From NCBI GenBank assembly GCA_029582265.1, contig CM055830.1, forward strand, positions 30,173,172 through 30,237,171: 64,000 bases of DNA. Direction: 5' to 3'. The notes under the pieces are model-generated. The model was not told where the DNA came from. It worked only from the letters and a program-made list of their open reading frames with translations, and searched no databases. The position numbers and the translations under genes were made by a program. This document shows positions 36,088 to 45,774 of this stretch, one piece after another. How positions within the stretch are numbered: the stretch's first letter is position 1; each line of letters starts with the position of its first letter. The stretch comes from Zoroaster sp. YZ-2022 (taxonomy: Eukaryota > Echinodermata > Asteroidea > Forcipulatida > Zoroasteridae).

Positions 36088-36900
36088 ATTTTGACATTTA
36101 CTGGACTCTCGTTCCGCTCTGCTCGGAGTCGAAAACAAAGGGGCTGTCCGCCTGGCAAATTATCTTAGCGTCAGCCTAAAAACGTCATTTACTGGCTCTA
36201 TCGTACCTCAAACCTCCGACCCCTTATTAGTTTGGCAATACCGGTTTGAAAAACAAAATCATCTTGGAATTCAATTATCATAAGCTGAATAACTCCATTT
36301 CCACTTTTTCTCTAAATTGGTCTTTTTCGATTACAGTAACGATCGAATGATATGGTTGATTTGAATTACCGCGTTTTTTATTGTTCTCTATAATATTTAT
36401 TTCTTTACCCTTGTCTTATCCCTAGGTTGACGGGCTTGAGCAGGTCTTGTCGCTTTTAGACGAGCCGTGGTGTTTTCATACTTAACCGCCACCCTATATC
36501 GCATGGGGGACTGGCAGTGGGCACTTTTGTGCCCACACCGGACTATAAGGATTATGCCCCCCTCCCCGGCTCCCTTCCTTTTCTCTCCCCTCCCTCCCCC
36601 AAGACAAGGATATCGACAATGTAAAAATGTACTTTACTGTCGCTCCCTTTTCCCCCTCCTCTTATGCCTTGTTGCTACCCTTTGGAAGGACTTGGGGCAT
36701 CCAGCTTCCGAAGGTAGCAGCAACCTTCACAGCATTCTAGTTAAAGTTTTGTTTCTGGTTTTCATTGTATTAATTCTACTATTAAGGTACTGAATGTATT
36801 TCTTTACAATTCTTTTAATTTTGTATATATCTATATAATATGCTGTTTTTTCAAAGAATTTGAAATAAGTTCTCCTTTGAAAAGTAAAAAAAGGTATTTA

Positions 36901-36903
36901 TTG

Positions 36904-36950
<47 letters not shown>

Positions 36951-36951
36951 T
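36901..36951 (+). repeat. (TTTA)n tract between two LINE copies
   Basis: About 12 TTTA units form the tail of the upstream LINE and the 5' junction of the next. Similar tracts bound every copy of this LINE family in the window. Confidence 0.9.
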
Positions 36952-37197
36952 CTTGTGAGCGGACGTGTTTCTCAGCTCCACATAAGTCTTACATTTTAGC
37001 TTTCCTGACCTTGTATGGTCCCTGTTTTTCACTCAATTTTGTGTTATATTGTATATAGATATTGCTAGACCAAGTCCTACCCTGTATATTTGTTCATTTG
37101 TTGTTTTTTAACATTTTTTTGGTTCATGCTTGTTGGGTTCTTTGCTTTGCTGGCCATCATGGCCGCGCGGGCAGGTCCCTCTCCACTGTTGGGCGTC

Positions 37198-37344
37198 GGG
37201 GCCGATTTCTGGGGAGCTAAGATTGATCTTAACTGTGTATCAATCTTAATTGCTTAGCAAAGTGTGATGTCTGTCCACAAATCACTATGGTAATACTAAC
37301 AGCTCGTCTTAAGATGAATCTTAGTGCTTTGTGAAATCAGGCCC
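37198..37344. mobile_element. MITE with GGGCCGATTTC termini, copy 2
   Basis: Inserted in the 5' region of the LINE. Inverted ends ggggccgattt / aaatcaggccc and inner taagattgatctta / taagatgaatctta match the copy at 15099. Confidence 0.85.
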
Positions 37345-37589
37345 AGGCGTGTCCAGGACGCTCCATACCAATCCCATTGTTCCTGGTGTCGAACCATTCC
37401 CGGCGTCACCAGGAACAATGCGTGCATTTTCAAGCTATAGAAAACGTGTCACTCAATAACTATCTCACCAGTTTTTTCTCGTTCTTTTCCCAATCTTCGT
37501 ATCTGTTCAGCGAGTAGAATTTCCAAAAATCGTACTGGCATGTTTACCTGGCTCGAGGGATGATGTCGCCGACGCCACTTATCCCACGG

Positions 37590-39272
37590 GTTGACGCACA
37601 GCGACTCATTTCTCGAGCTCTCCTCTGTTCAACTTACTCGTCTGACCCTCTCTAACGTGTACCCCGAAATTCCAAACTATGTCCTTGTACAAAATATCTC
37701 TAGTTTTGTAAAGTTGTATCCCTATCCGACCCATACCCATAGGAATGAAAAACAAGGATCTCTCTCATGTAATGTCTTTTTCGTCGGCAAGTCCAGGTAT
37801 TGTTCAAGCCAAATATCACCCTTCCTGACAGCATAAACTTCTCCTTCTCCGGTATTAACTATCGTGTCTTTCTTTCCACGGAGACGGTCCGCTGCTTCAA
37901 CTGCGGAGAGTACGGTCATATTAGTAGATCTTGCAAAGAAACCCCCACCCGTGATAATCAACAAGGTAAGCCCGACAATCCCTGAACCCCCTCCCACTTT
38001 CAAGCATCAGAAGTCCGACCTAAACATCCTGCCAAAACATCCAAACCCTTAACCTCTCCTCCAGTCTCTCCCGAACGCGGCCCCCGACCTTTGTCGGGGA
38101 CCGCGAAACTCTCAACAGCCGAACCCGTCGCGAGCGGCAGGACCTTGGGCCCCGACCTGCGTTGGGGCCCAGGTCTCTGGGTGCACCTACGCACCACGCC
38201 TGCTCGGGCCCGGTCCGCTGCGGGACGCTCAACCTTCTGCTCCGGCCTCTACCGGGAGGCTGGCTGTGAGCGGTGGACGCCGGGACTCCCGATCTCTGTC
38301 AGGATCCCCGGTTCTGATCCCGCAGTGCCCGGGGCGGGGTGCCTGCCCACGCTGGGCACTCCTCTGCCTCGGTGCCGACGAAATGGACACCAACAATTTC
38401 ATCTGGGTATCCACCTGCCCCGACCGATTGTATTCCGATGCCGTGACTAAACGCAAATTCTCCCTTACCCAATCAGTAAGGTTGCCTGATTCCCCTGAAG
38501 TCTCCTAACTCCAACGAAAACTAAGGAAAAAAAAACCAACCGACTGCCCCCACAGACAGCACCCCACCTCTAACCCAAGCTCTAGACTTCTTCGAAAACC
38601 CACGGAATCATGAGTACGCCACCCAATCTTCCCCACCCCTTCATCCCAACCCACACCCCCACCCCTTCATCCCAAGCCACACCTTTCCCTTCCTCCCAAC
38701 TCACCCCACTCCTTCCTCCCAACCCACCCCACTTCCTTCCTCCCAACCCACCCCACTCCCTTCCTCCCAGCCACCCCTCCCTTCCTCCCAACCCACCCTC
38801 CCTTCCTCCCAACCCACCCCTCCCCTTCCTCCCAACCCACCCCACTCCCTTCACCCCACCCCACTCCCTTCACCCACCCCTTCTTCACCCACCCCTGACC
38901 CCTACCCTGGTTGTCCCTGAAACCCCATCCTCATCCAATCCAAATACCCCCTTCCCACTCCATCCATACTTACCACCATGTCCACCTCTGACCGTCTCTC
39001 CGTGGATGAAACCAGCGAGGACTCGTCTCTGTGGGAGGAGGAAGAAGCCTATCCTACCTCCCTTCCAACCCTCAATAAACCTCTCAATCACCAAGACCTT
39101 GTTGCATTCATCTCGTCTGTGAAATGTCAACGGAAACCTATAGAAATCGCACGCAAATTCACCCATAACATACCTGGACTTGTTCGTCAACTCAAGCCCT
39201 TACGTAACAGCCCACTCCTTCAAAATGCTATGCAGCAGAGGATAAAAAAAACTCATAAAAAAACTCGATGCT
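37590..39272 (+). pseudogene. LINE A ORF1 relic: zinc-knuckle protein with Pro-rich linker
   Basis: The best preserved ORF1 of this family. The N-terminal part reads QLTRLTLSNVYPEIPNYVLV, then FSGINYRVFLSTETVRCFNC leads into the CCHC knuckle CFNCGEYGHISRSC (37890-37932). A Pro/Thr/Ser-rich linker at 38600-38900 is built from repeated PPNPPHSLPPNPP-like units. The C-terminal acidic segment is DETSEDSSLWEEEEAYPTSL, then a basic tail ending QRIKKTHKKTRC with a stop at about 39272. Frame changes between the knuckle, linker and tail show several indels. The ORF2 start follows within about 50 bases. Confidence 0.8.
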
Positions 39273-39291
39273 AAATAACACTCTTACCATG

Positions 39292-40747
39292 GATTTCTTT
39301 GTTAGATTCGTTTCCCTCTCCTTTGTAATGGCACTGTCACTAATTACCCTTAACACCGGAGGCTGTTGCAATATCACCCGTAATGCCTCTCTGAAAGATT
39401 ATTTTGAACTTCTTGCCCCCAAAAATGATATTATTCTTTTTCAGGAAACTTATAACGATAAAAAGTAATCACCCCTGCTGGAAAAATTGGCCCAACTACA
39501 TCCCTATTTGTGCTCCTGGGGTACCGGGTTCTGGAGTCACCACACTTATTCATCGCAATATCGAAGCAATAGCCTCCGTTGTTATCGCCAGTGGTTCTAT
39601 TTTATATGTTAAAGTTAAAATTAATAATGATATCTTCAATATAGGTGGACTTGGTTTAGCTTGTCTCCAAGCACGCAGCCTCACTTTCAGATTCAACAGT
39701 ATTCAACGTTATCTCCAATTTAATTCCATCCTTGTTTCTGTCTCATGGATTACTTTCTTCGACAATACAAACACTTGATTCTTGATTACCAAATTTTTCT
39801 TACTGATATCGATTCCAAATATCTCACCAGTCTGCCTGTTTTCTACAGTGAGGTCCTACGTACTTGGATGACACTTGGAGCTCGAGTTGAAACACCCATA
39901 AATCAATCAACCATGTTATAAATCTCCCTAATCTACCCTCCTTTTATCCGTGACTTGCCGGGCACTCGGTTCTCTCTGCTCGACTCCTCGCGGGTGGAGT
40001 CAGGCTCGTCAGACACCTCATCAACCTGAACACCGGCACCTGGCTGAATGCTGAGGATCTTCACTTTTCAACCTCGAGTCTCCGTCTTCCTTCACTTCGT
40101 ATTCTACATAATGAACTCTCTCGCCTGCACCATGCCATCTCTACATCCTTTCCGTCACTCTTCGACAACACCGGACTTCATCAGGACTTACCTCACTTCT
40201 CCACCATCGCCTCTCGCCCTGAATCACCCGGCCAAGTCTTCCTAGATGGTAAAACGGACGGCCTCACTGCAACCTCCAAATCTATCTATAATTTTAATCA
40301 CCACGTCAACGAGCTCTTTTTCGTCTTCATCTACCCACTGACATGAACTTGGTTTCCTCCTCCTCACAACATCCCATGGAAAGCAATCATACCAGCTGCC
40401 AACTTCCAGAAGGAGGAGATGTCCAGTTCAAACTCTTCCTTAACATCCTGCCGTCTCCTACCGTCTATCATCACCTGAATCCTGCCATCTCATCATCCTG
40501 CGGCTGGTGCGGCGAGAGAGGCACGATCCATCACCTCTCCATCATCTGTCCGTCCATTCAGCCCGCCCTCAACTTTCTGCACAAGCTACTTTCGCACCTT
40601 CTTCCAGATATCAAGCTGAACTTTGACCTTTACTGGGCCTGTGATTCCTCACATAGGGTCGAAGCAGGGAGACCGATGCCTGGCAAATGTCTGGCTTTAC
40701 CGAACCACAAATTTCTCCTCCCCTTGTTGTATGGACCCACCGATTAA
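39292..40747 (+). pseudogene. LINE A ORF2 relic with RT deleted
   Basis: The start reads MALSLITLNTGGCCNITRNA, then LKDYFELLAPKNDIILFQET, the first part of an APE endonuclease (LN..G and QE boxes). Near 39641 the sequence jumps to GGLGLACLQARSLTFRFNS, which in the 32205 copy lies after the RT (35117 onwards). Endonuclease GDFNC/SDH and all RT boxes are gone. The C-terminal SSCGWCGERGTIHHLSIICP block is intact at 40495-40550. Frames are broken in addition. Confidence 0.85.
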
Positions 40748-41282
40748 AAAACAAAAAATCATTCTTGAGCACAATTACCATATCTTCACCAACTCTCTCA
40801 ACAAATTCCTCCCTAAATGGTCCATCAACGATACTCTCTTTACTAAGCAAATGACAAAATAACATGGTTGATTTAATTCTGTAATAATTTAATTTTTTCC
40901 TCCCTCCCCAGGTCACCGAGGCGTGGGTAGTCGCCGCCCCTCCTCGGCGGGACGTGGTGTCTTTTCACCGCCCACCCCGGTGGCCTGACCATTTCCCAAC
41001 AGGGGCCTACTGGCAGTGGGCATGAGATGCCCACATCCAGACGCCAGTGAGCCCCACTCCTCCTTCCCCTTCCTTTCCTTTCCTTCCCTTCCCTTCCCTG
41101 AGTCCTCACCTTCCCGCTTAATTATGACTGATACCTGCTGATTTACTGTTTTTGATCAAATTAATTGACTGTAAGTTTACTTGATAATGTTTCAACTGAT
41201 TTAATTATAATTCTTTTATTTCTGTATATACTGTGTTCTTCAAGGATTTGAAATAAAGTTTTCCTTGAAAAAGTAAAAAGTA

Positions 41283-41745
41283 TTTATTTGTTATTTATTA
41301 TTATTTTTATTATTATTATTATTTTACAAAAATTTATTTATTCCCTCCCTCCCAGGTCACCGAGGCGTGGGTAGTCGCCGCCCTCCCCGGCGGGACGTGG
41401 TGTCTTTTCACCGCCCACCCCGGTGGCCTGACTCGATTAACAGGGGCCTACTGACAGTGGGCACGAGGTGCCCACATCCAGACGCCAGTGGGCCCCACTC
41501 CTCCTTCCCTTTCCTCCCTTCCCTAAGTCCTCACCTTCCCCGCTTAATTATTACTGATACATGCTGATTGCTATTTAATGTTTCAATTATTATACTGATT
41601 GATTTAATTATAATTCATGTATATTGATCTCATAAATTGACTGTCAAGTTCTGATTTAATTATAATTCTTTTAATTTTGTATATACTGTTTTCTTCAAGG
41701 ATTTTGAAATAAAGTTTTCCTTGAAAAAAGTAAAAAAAAGTATTT

Positions 41746-41776
<31 letters not shown>

Positions 41777-41780
41777 ATTA
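41283..41780 (+). mobile_element. LINE family A, second 3'-UTR-only copy
   Basis: After a T/A-rich tail (41283-41340) the unit restarts at ccctccctcccaggtcacc, repeats the 3' UTR of the preceding copy with about 90% identity, and ends ataaagttttccttgaaaaaa then (ATTT)n to about 41775. Its start point is the same as that of the 19253-19738 copy. Confidence 0.87.
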
Positions 41781-41936
41781 ACAAAATGGGAATCAGCGGG
41801 AATTTCAATAACTTCATTTTCACATTGTAACAACTTGAAAATGGAGACTAGTTCCCAAATTGGCTGTTATTTCTGTATTTTAGAAACTGAAAATGTTACC
41901 CTTTTCTCTTTTAAGTAATAAATCAACTTTTACCTT

Positions 41937-42270
41937 TGAATACTCTAGGGTCTTTCGGACGACGACGACGCAGCCCACAACTACCCGGTAGGTCTATGTC
42001 ATGTTTAAAGCAATTTAAAAACGTACGTTCATTTTCAAGACATACATCATTATCCAAACTGCAATCCAAGGCTTGGTGGTTCCATAACTCCTCAATAGCA
42101 ATATTCCTCAATGACCTTGATTTAAACCTCAGTGTTTTAGAAACCCAATGGTATAGTAATTGGTATTGACAACAAAAATAGTACTGGTAAACGGGGAAAT
42201 CAAAATTACAAATGACATATCCTACAAATACAATTTTTATTATTTTAATAAGGTTACTGGCACTTCATTT
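41937..42270 (-). CDS. Unassigned coding-like open frame, possible exon
   Basis: A minus-strand frame stays open from just after a TGA near 42270 to a donor-like AAAG|GTAAAAG near 41937. It reads VGYVICNFDFPVYQYYFCC, then LLYHWVSKTLRFKSRSL, RNIAIEELWNHQALDCSLDN, ENERTFLNCFKHDIDLPGSC and RRRRPKDPRVFK. A possible acceptor is CGTTTACCAG at about 42187-42196. Composition (charged, five Cys, few homopolymers in the second half) looks protein-like, but no family was recognised and the upstream half is AT-rich. It could be chance or a transposon relic. Confidence 0.3.
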
Positions 42271-42751
42271 CAATTAAATACGAATGCCCATTTTTTTATC
42301 AAAAAAAAGTGTATAAAGGCAAACCTTTATTTTTGCAGTTGAAACCGCTTGTGCAATATTGTATTACTGTAAAGATTTATTAGTCATTGTTTCATATTAA
42401 TTCGTCTTTTTATTAAATGTCTCTTAATTTGGTATGATGTAAATGTAATTGCCAGTGGTACCGTGCATGAAGGCATTCAGGGACCAATTAAATAAAGCTG
42501 CTTAGCAAAGAATATTGCTAAGCAATATAAAATAGACTACCAGCCAAAATACACATTTATTTTAAAAGTTTTACATTTATTTTAATAATTAGTCTACTCA
42601 GCAGCACTAACGAACTAGCCCCATGCCACATTTAATTAGCTTCCATATGCCCTGGCATGAGTCACTGGCATTGTTTTGATTTGTATGTATTTTAGTGTCA
42701 AATAATAATAATAATTAATCTAAGGTTTATTATTTGTTATTCTCTTCTCAG
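42271..42751. other. No gene seen
   Basis: AT-rich sequence upstream of the sushi exon. The last 30 bases form the pyrimidine-rich tract and acceptor TTCTCAG. Confidence 0.5.
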
Positions 42752-42958
42752 AGGAAACCTGCACCCCAATTGACGGTTTCCCCAATGGAGGCGTAAACTG
42801 TACCAACGACAACCGAGTCAACAGTGTGTGTACGTTCCGTTGTAAGAACGGCTATGCCTTCCTCCCTGGTAGTGATGAAACATGCACATGTAATGAGTTG
42901 CGTGATTGGTCTGCGCCACCTCCTAAATGCGTTAAGAATAACCAGAAATTTGTCAAGG
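42752..42958 (+). CDS. Sushi/CCP domain exon
   Basis: After the acceptor tctcttctcag, the frame AG|GAA reads ETCTPIDGFPNGGVNCTN, then VCTFRCKNGYAFLPGS, ETCTC, DWSAPPPKC. This is the sushi pattern: first Cys-x2-P, NG, a central FxC and GY, TC, W and a final P.C. Such domains are extracellular adhesion and complement-control modules, often one per symmetric phase-1 exon. The start phase is 1. The end may be the donor-like GTGGGC at 42959 (phase 1, symmetric) or GTTAAG straight after the final Cys codon at 42930. No neighbouring exon of the same gene was found, so the parent protein is unknown, and an isolated pseudo-exon is possible. Confidence 0.75.
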
Positions 42959-43359
42959 GTGGGCGGTGACCAAGTTTGGGGAAAAGAAATAGCCCAAAAT
43001 TTTACATAGGAAATAGCTACCTTATTTTAAGGTTTGCTATGGGGATTTTATTTCTTCAATTTACTGCTTTTATTTTATGCAAAAAGACCCAGGTGTAAGG
43101 GGATCCCCAAGCTTGACTACGTTCATGTATTGTTATATAACTCACAAACAGATCCTTGTCATTCGATTGGTGGAACACCATCATGTGTCATCCACTAGTT
43201 TTGCCATTTCGCCTTCGCTTCACAATGAGTCTAAGAGAACGTAAACAACTGTGAAATAAAACTTACTATAATTATAAGACAGGGAACGTGTAAAGGGACG
43301 CTCGTAGTTCGGATCGCATTTAAATGTGATCGGACAGATTTCGGATCTTCGAAATAACC

Positions 43360-43600
43360 TCTTGAAATGATGTCCAATTGCAGCCAAAATTACTGGATCG
43401 ATTGGAATTCTGCCGTGCTGTGTTTTAAACGACTTTTTCACATAAAGGTATAAATGTTTGCCCGATTGTGAGGCCTTTCTTAGCCACCATACTTTGTGTA
43501 TGGGAAATTACCCCCATGCCAAAAAAAGGGAAAAAGCGCGTCACCGCACCCATTTTAAAGACCTATGACCAGAAATCGGAGACATTTTTGGGCCATACTT
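43360..43600 (+). repeat. Dispersed repeat R1, copy 2
   Basis: Matches 2805-3085 from gaaatgatgtccaattgcagcc to gaccagaaatcggagacattttt, with small indels in the middle. Confidence 0.8.
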
Positions 43601-45192
43601 TCGAGCAGCATCGATCCTACAATTGTTATAGACCCTGGGAAGAAGATTGCGATTCGACAAACAAACTTTTTAACAAAATAGTTACCAGGTAGAACAACTC
43701 CTCCTATAGACCTGTTCGATCTTTGTAAATAAGATCGGCCAACTGAGAGTGAGAGACTGGTATACATCCAGAAGCGTTTCTGGTTCTCATTTAAAATTAT
43801 TTTATTTAAAAATTCAATTCATGCGAAGGAAAACGCCAATATCGATAATTTTGTGAATATGAACTGGTGCTCATGTGAACTGGTGACATGTATCTTTGTG
43901 TGAGTTATATAAAATAAATATTGTCGTAAAATTTGAAAACGGTAACGTCTGAACTGATCTATTGCATTAAAGTTATTGACAAAAATAATGTGTGAGTTAT
44001 ATAAAACAAATATTGAGTTCCTTCATTTCATCCATGCAGCAATGTTACAATTGGACTCTTACAGACACCCATATTTGTATAATATTGTCACTGTGCCACA
44101 CTTTGTTATTCGTGTTCATGACGGCTGTATCACAGTTTCCACACTTTGTTATTCGTGTTCATGACGGCTGTATCACAGTTTCCTATATGATTGTAGTTTT
44201 TAACAAAAATATAAATATTTACTTTTACATTTCCTAACAATACCATGATGGACACAGGGACATGAATTATTCACAATATATTTTTGATTGTTTGAAATTT
44301 GAACTTTTCATATGAGTTGTTTATGATTTCGGTAAGGTAACGCTTTGAACTTGTCGTTGGCTACGCTTAATTTCTATTATCAGCAAATTACCCAGAAACT
44401 ATGTCTAACTCATTATGTAAGGCACCAATATGGTAAACAGGTTTATGGAGTAGCGGTGATTTCTTGTTACGATTGGGGAAGGGAAGGGGGATGTAGGGAG
44501 CAGTACCAAAGATCTACCCCGAAACTCCTTCCCCTCGACCGATAAATTGCTACATCGTTGATTTTTTCTTATTTTAATGTTACATTTTACTGTGTTTTAT
44601 TTGTTGTAATTGTTAAGTTTGAAGCTGCGGTTTCAATGAATAGGCTAATTGGGTGACTGTAATTTTTGAAAAATACAAAAGCAAAATCTAATAATCTGTG
44701 TGTATGCTCGAGTACAAATTGTTTAAGGGGGCAATAACATTCGTCAATGGGCGTATGTTTGTGAAATAAAACAAGTGAAATGAAAACTCTTTATTCAAGC
44801 CTAGTTTATTGTACCTGGACATGACATAAACCAAACTGAAAATAAGGACATGGACAAGGGGCCAGTTTGCTTCGGATCCACTAAGATGTTCAAGAGAGGA
44901 GAGGTACTAGATTCTGTGCTCAAAGTGGGCGGTTACGCCTCACTGAACAAATAAGACATTTAATTAGTCTAAAGTTAGCTGTCGCAACTCTCTGTGTAAG
45001 CATATGGGTGCACCCCACTAAATGCGCTGAGCCTCATTGGAGACATAATTTATAAGCATATATAACCCTCAATGCACCCTCAACCAAACAAGGAAAATCT
45101 TAATTTATAGATCGTAAAGGAAATTATATATCTCAATTTTCCAGTCTCACAGACAATGTATCTATTCTGACCATTACTTCCTTTCCAAGAAG
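43601..45192. other. No gene seen; small duplication inside
   Basis: No exon recognised. A 43-base exact tandem duplication (cacactttgttattcgtgttc ... cacagtttc) lies at 44097-44182; open frames there come from the duplication. A fragment similar to the MITE T terminus (ttaagggggcaataac) lies at 44725-44742. Confidence 0.5.
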
Positions 45193-45519
45193 TGTCGTGG
45201 CCGAGCGGTCTAGCTTACCGGACTCAAGTTCTGGTGTTAGCAGCAGAATGTGGGTTCGAATCCCGGCCGTGACACTTTGTCATGAGCAAGACACTTAACC
45301 ATAATTGCTTCTCTCCACCCAGGGGTTAAATGGGTACCTGTGAGGGCAGAGTTGGTTGATTAGCCCTATATGCGCTGTAATGGCAGCAATTGAGCTGTAT
45401 ACTCCCCAGGGAGCTGAGATGGTTTCAGGAATGATTTATGAGCCTTATGAGCAGGGGTAATAATATAATGCGCCTTGAGCACCACTCAGTTGGTGGATAC
45501 GTGCACTATATAAGTCCAC

Positions 45520-45564
<45 letters not shown>
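45193..45564 (+). mobile_element. tRNA-derived SINE (family S), full length
   Basis: The clearest copy. The head is gtcgtggccgagcggtctag ... gggttcgaatcccggccgtg, a leucine-type tRNA-like sequence with A- and B-boxes, a long variable arm (caagttctggtgttagcagc) and the acceptor-stem repeat gtgtc/gacac. The body carries gagcaagacacttaacc, gctgtaatggcagcaattg, ccccagggagctgagatgg and gcgccttgagcacc. The tail is (TTA)n at 45520-45564, directly followed by the T run that is the poly(A) end of the minus-strand LINE at 45565. Confidence 0.92.
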
Positions 45565-45566
<2 letters not shown>

Positions 45567-45774
45567 TTTTTTTTTTTTTTTTTTTTTTTTTTCATTCCTT
45601 TGGAGTCATACAACTCCATTTATTTCAATCAAAACAAAACACAGTTTATAACAATAGGTGAGTTAGAACAAAAACAAGTACATACGTAAAATATTAAATA
45701 AGGGAGACAATTTGTAAGTTAAATATATAAACAGTAAAAGATCACACGAAAACTAAAATAAGAAAGACTTATAA

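Larger units (their letters stand above)
32205..36900 (+). mobile_element. LINE family A, 5'-truncated copy with SINE insertion
   Basis: It begins with the ORF2 start region (ttagcgctgtcactaattatc, matching 39330), is interrupted by a SINE at 32449-32762, and continues through the endonuclease, RT and C-terminal domain to a 3' UTR. The UTR contains a gtgggcac..gtgcccac hairpin at 36516-36533 and ends ttctcctttgaaaagtaaaaa before a (TTTA)n tail. No ORF1 is seen upstream. The next copy starts immediately after the tail. Confidence 0.87.
36952..41282 (+). mobile_element. LINE family A, copy with 5' UTR and ORF1 but internally deleted ORF2
   Basis: The 5' UTR (gagcggacgtgtttctcagctcc) starts right at the TTTA tract and matches the start of the minus-strand copy at 26068. 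It is followed by a MITE insertion (37198-37344), ORF1, the start of ORF2, and an internal deletion near 39641 that joins the endonuclease N-terminus to the post-RT domain. The 3' UTR from 40905 carries ggtcaccgaggcgtggg and ends ataaagttttccttgaaaaag. Confidence 0.88.

Noticed and set aside
38582..38888. Minus-strand Gly/Trp-rich frames (GGLGGREGG-type)
   Set aside because: Antisense of the Pro-rich linker of LINE ORF1.
45220..45290. Possible genuine tRNA-Leu gene (clear A- and B-boxes)
   Set aside because: It is fused to a SINE body and (TTA)n tail, occurs in several copies, and the tRNA-like fold is imperfect; it is a SINE head.
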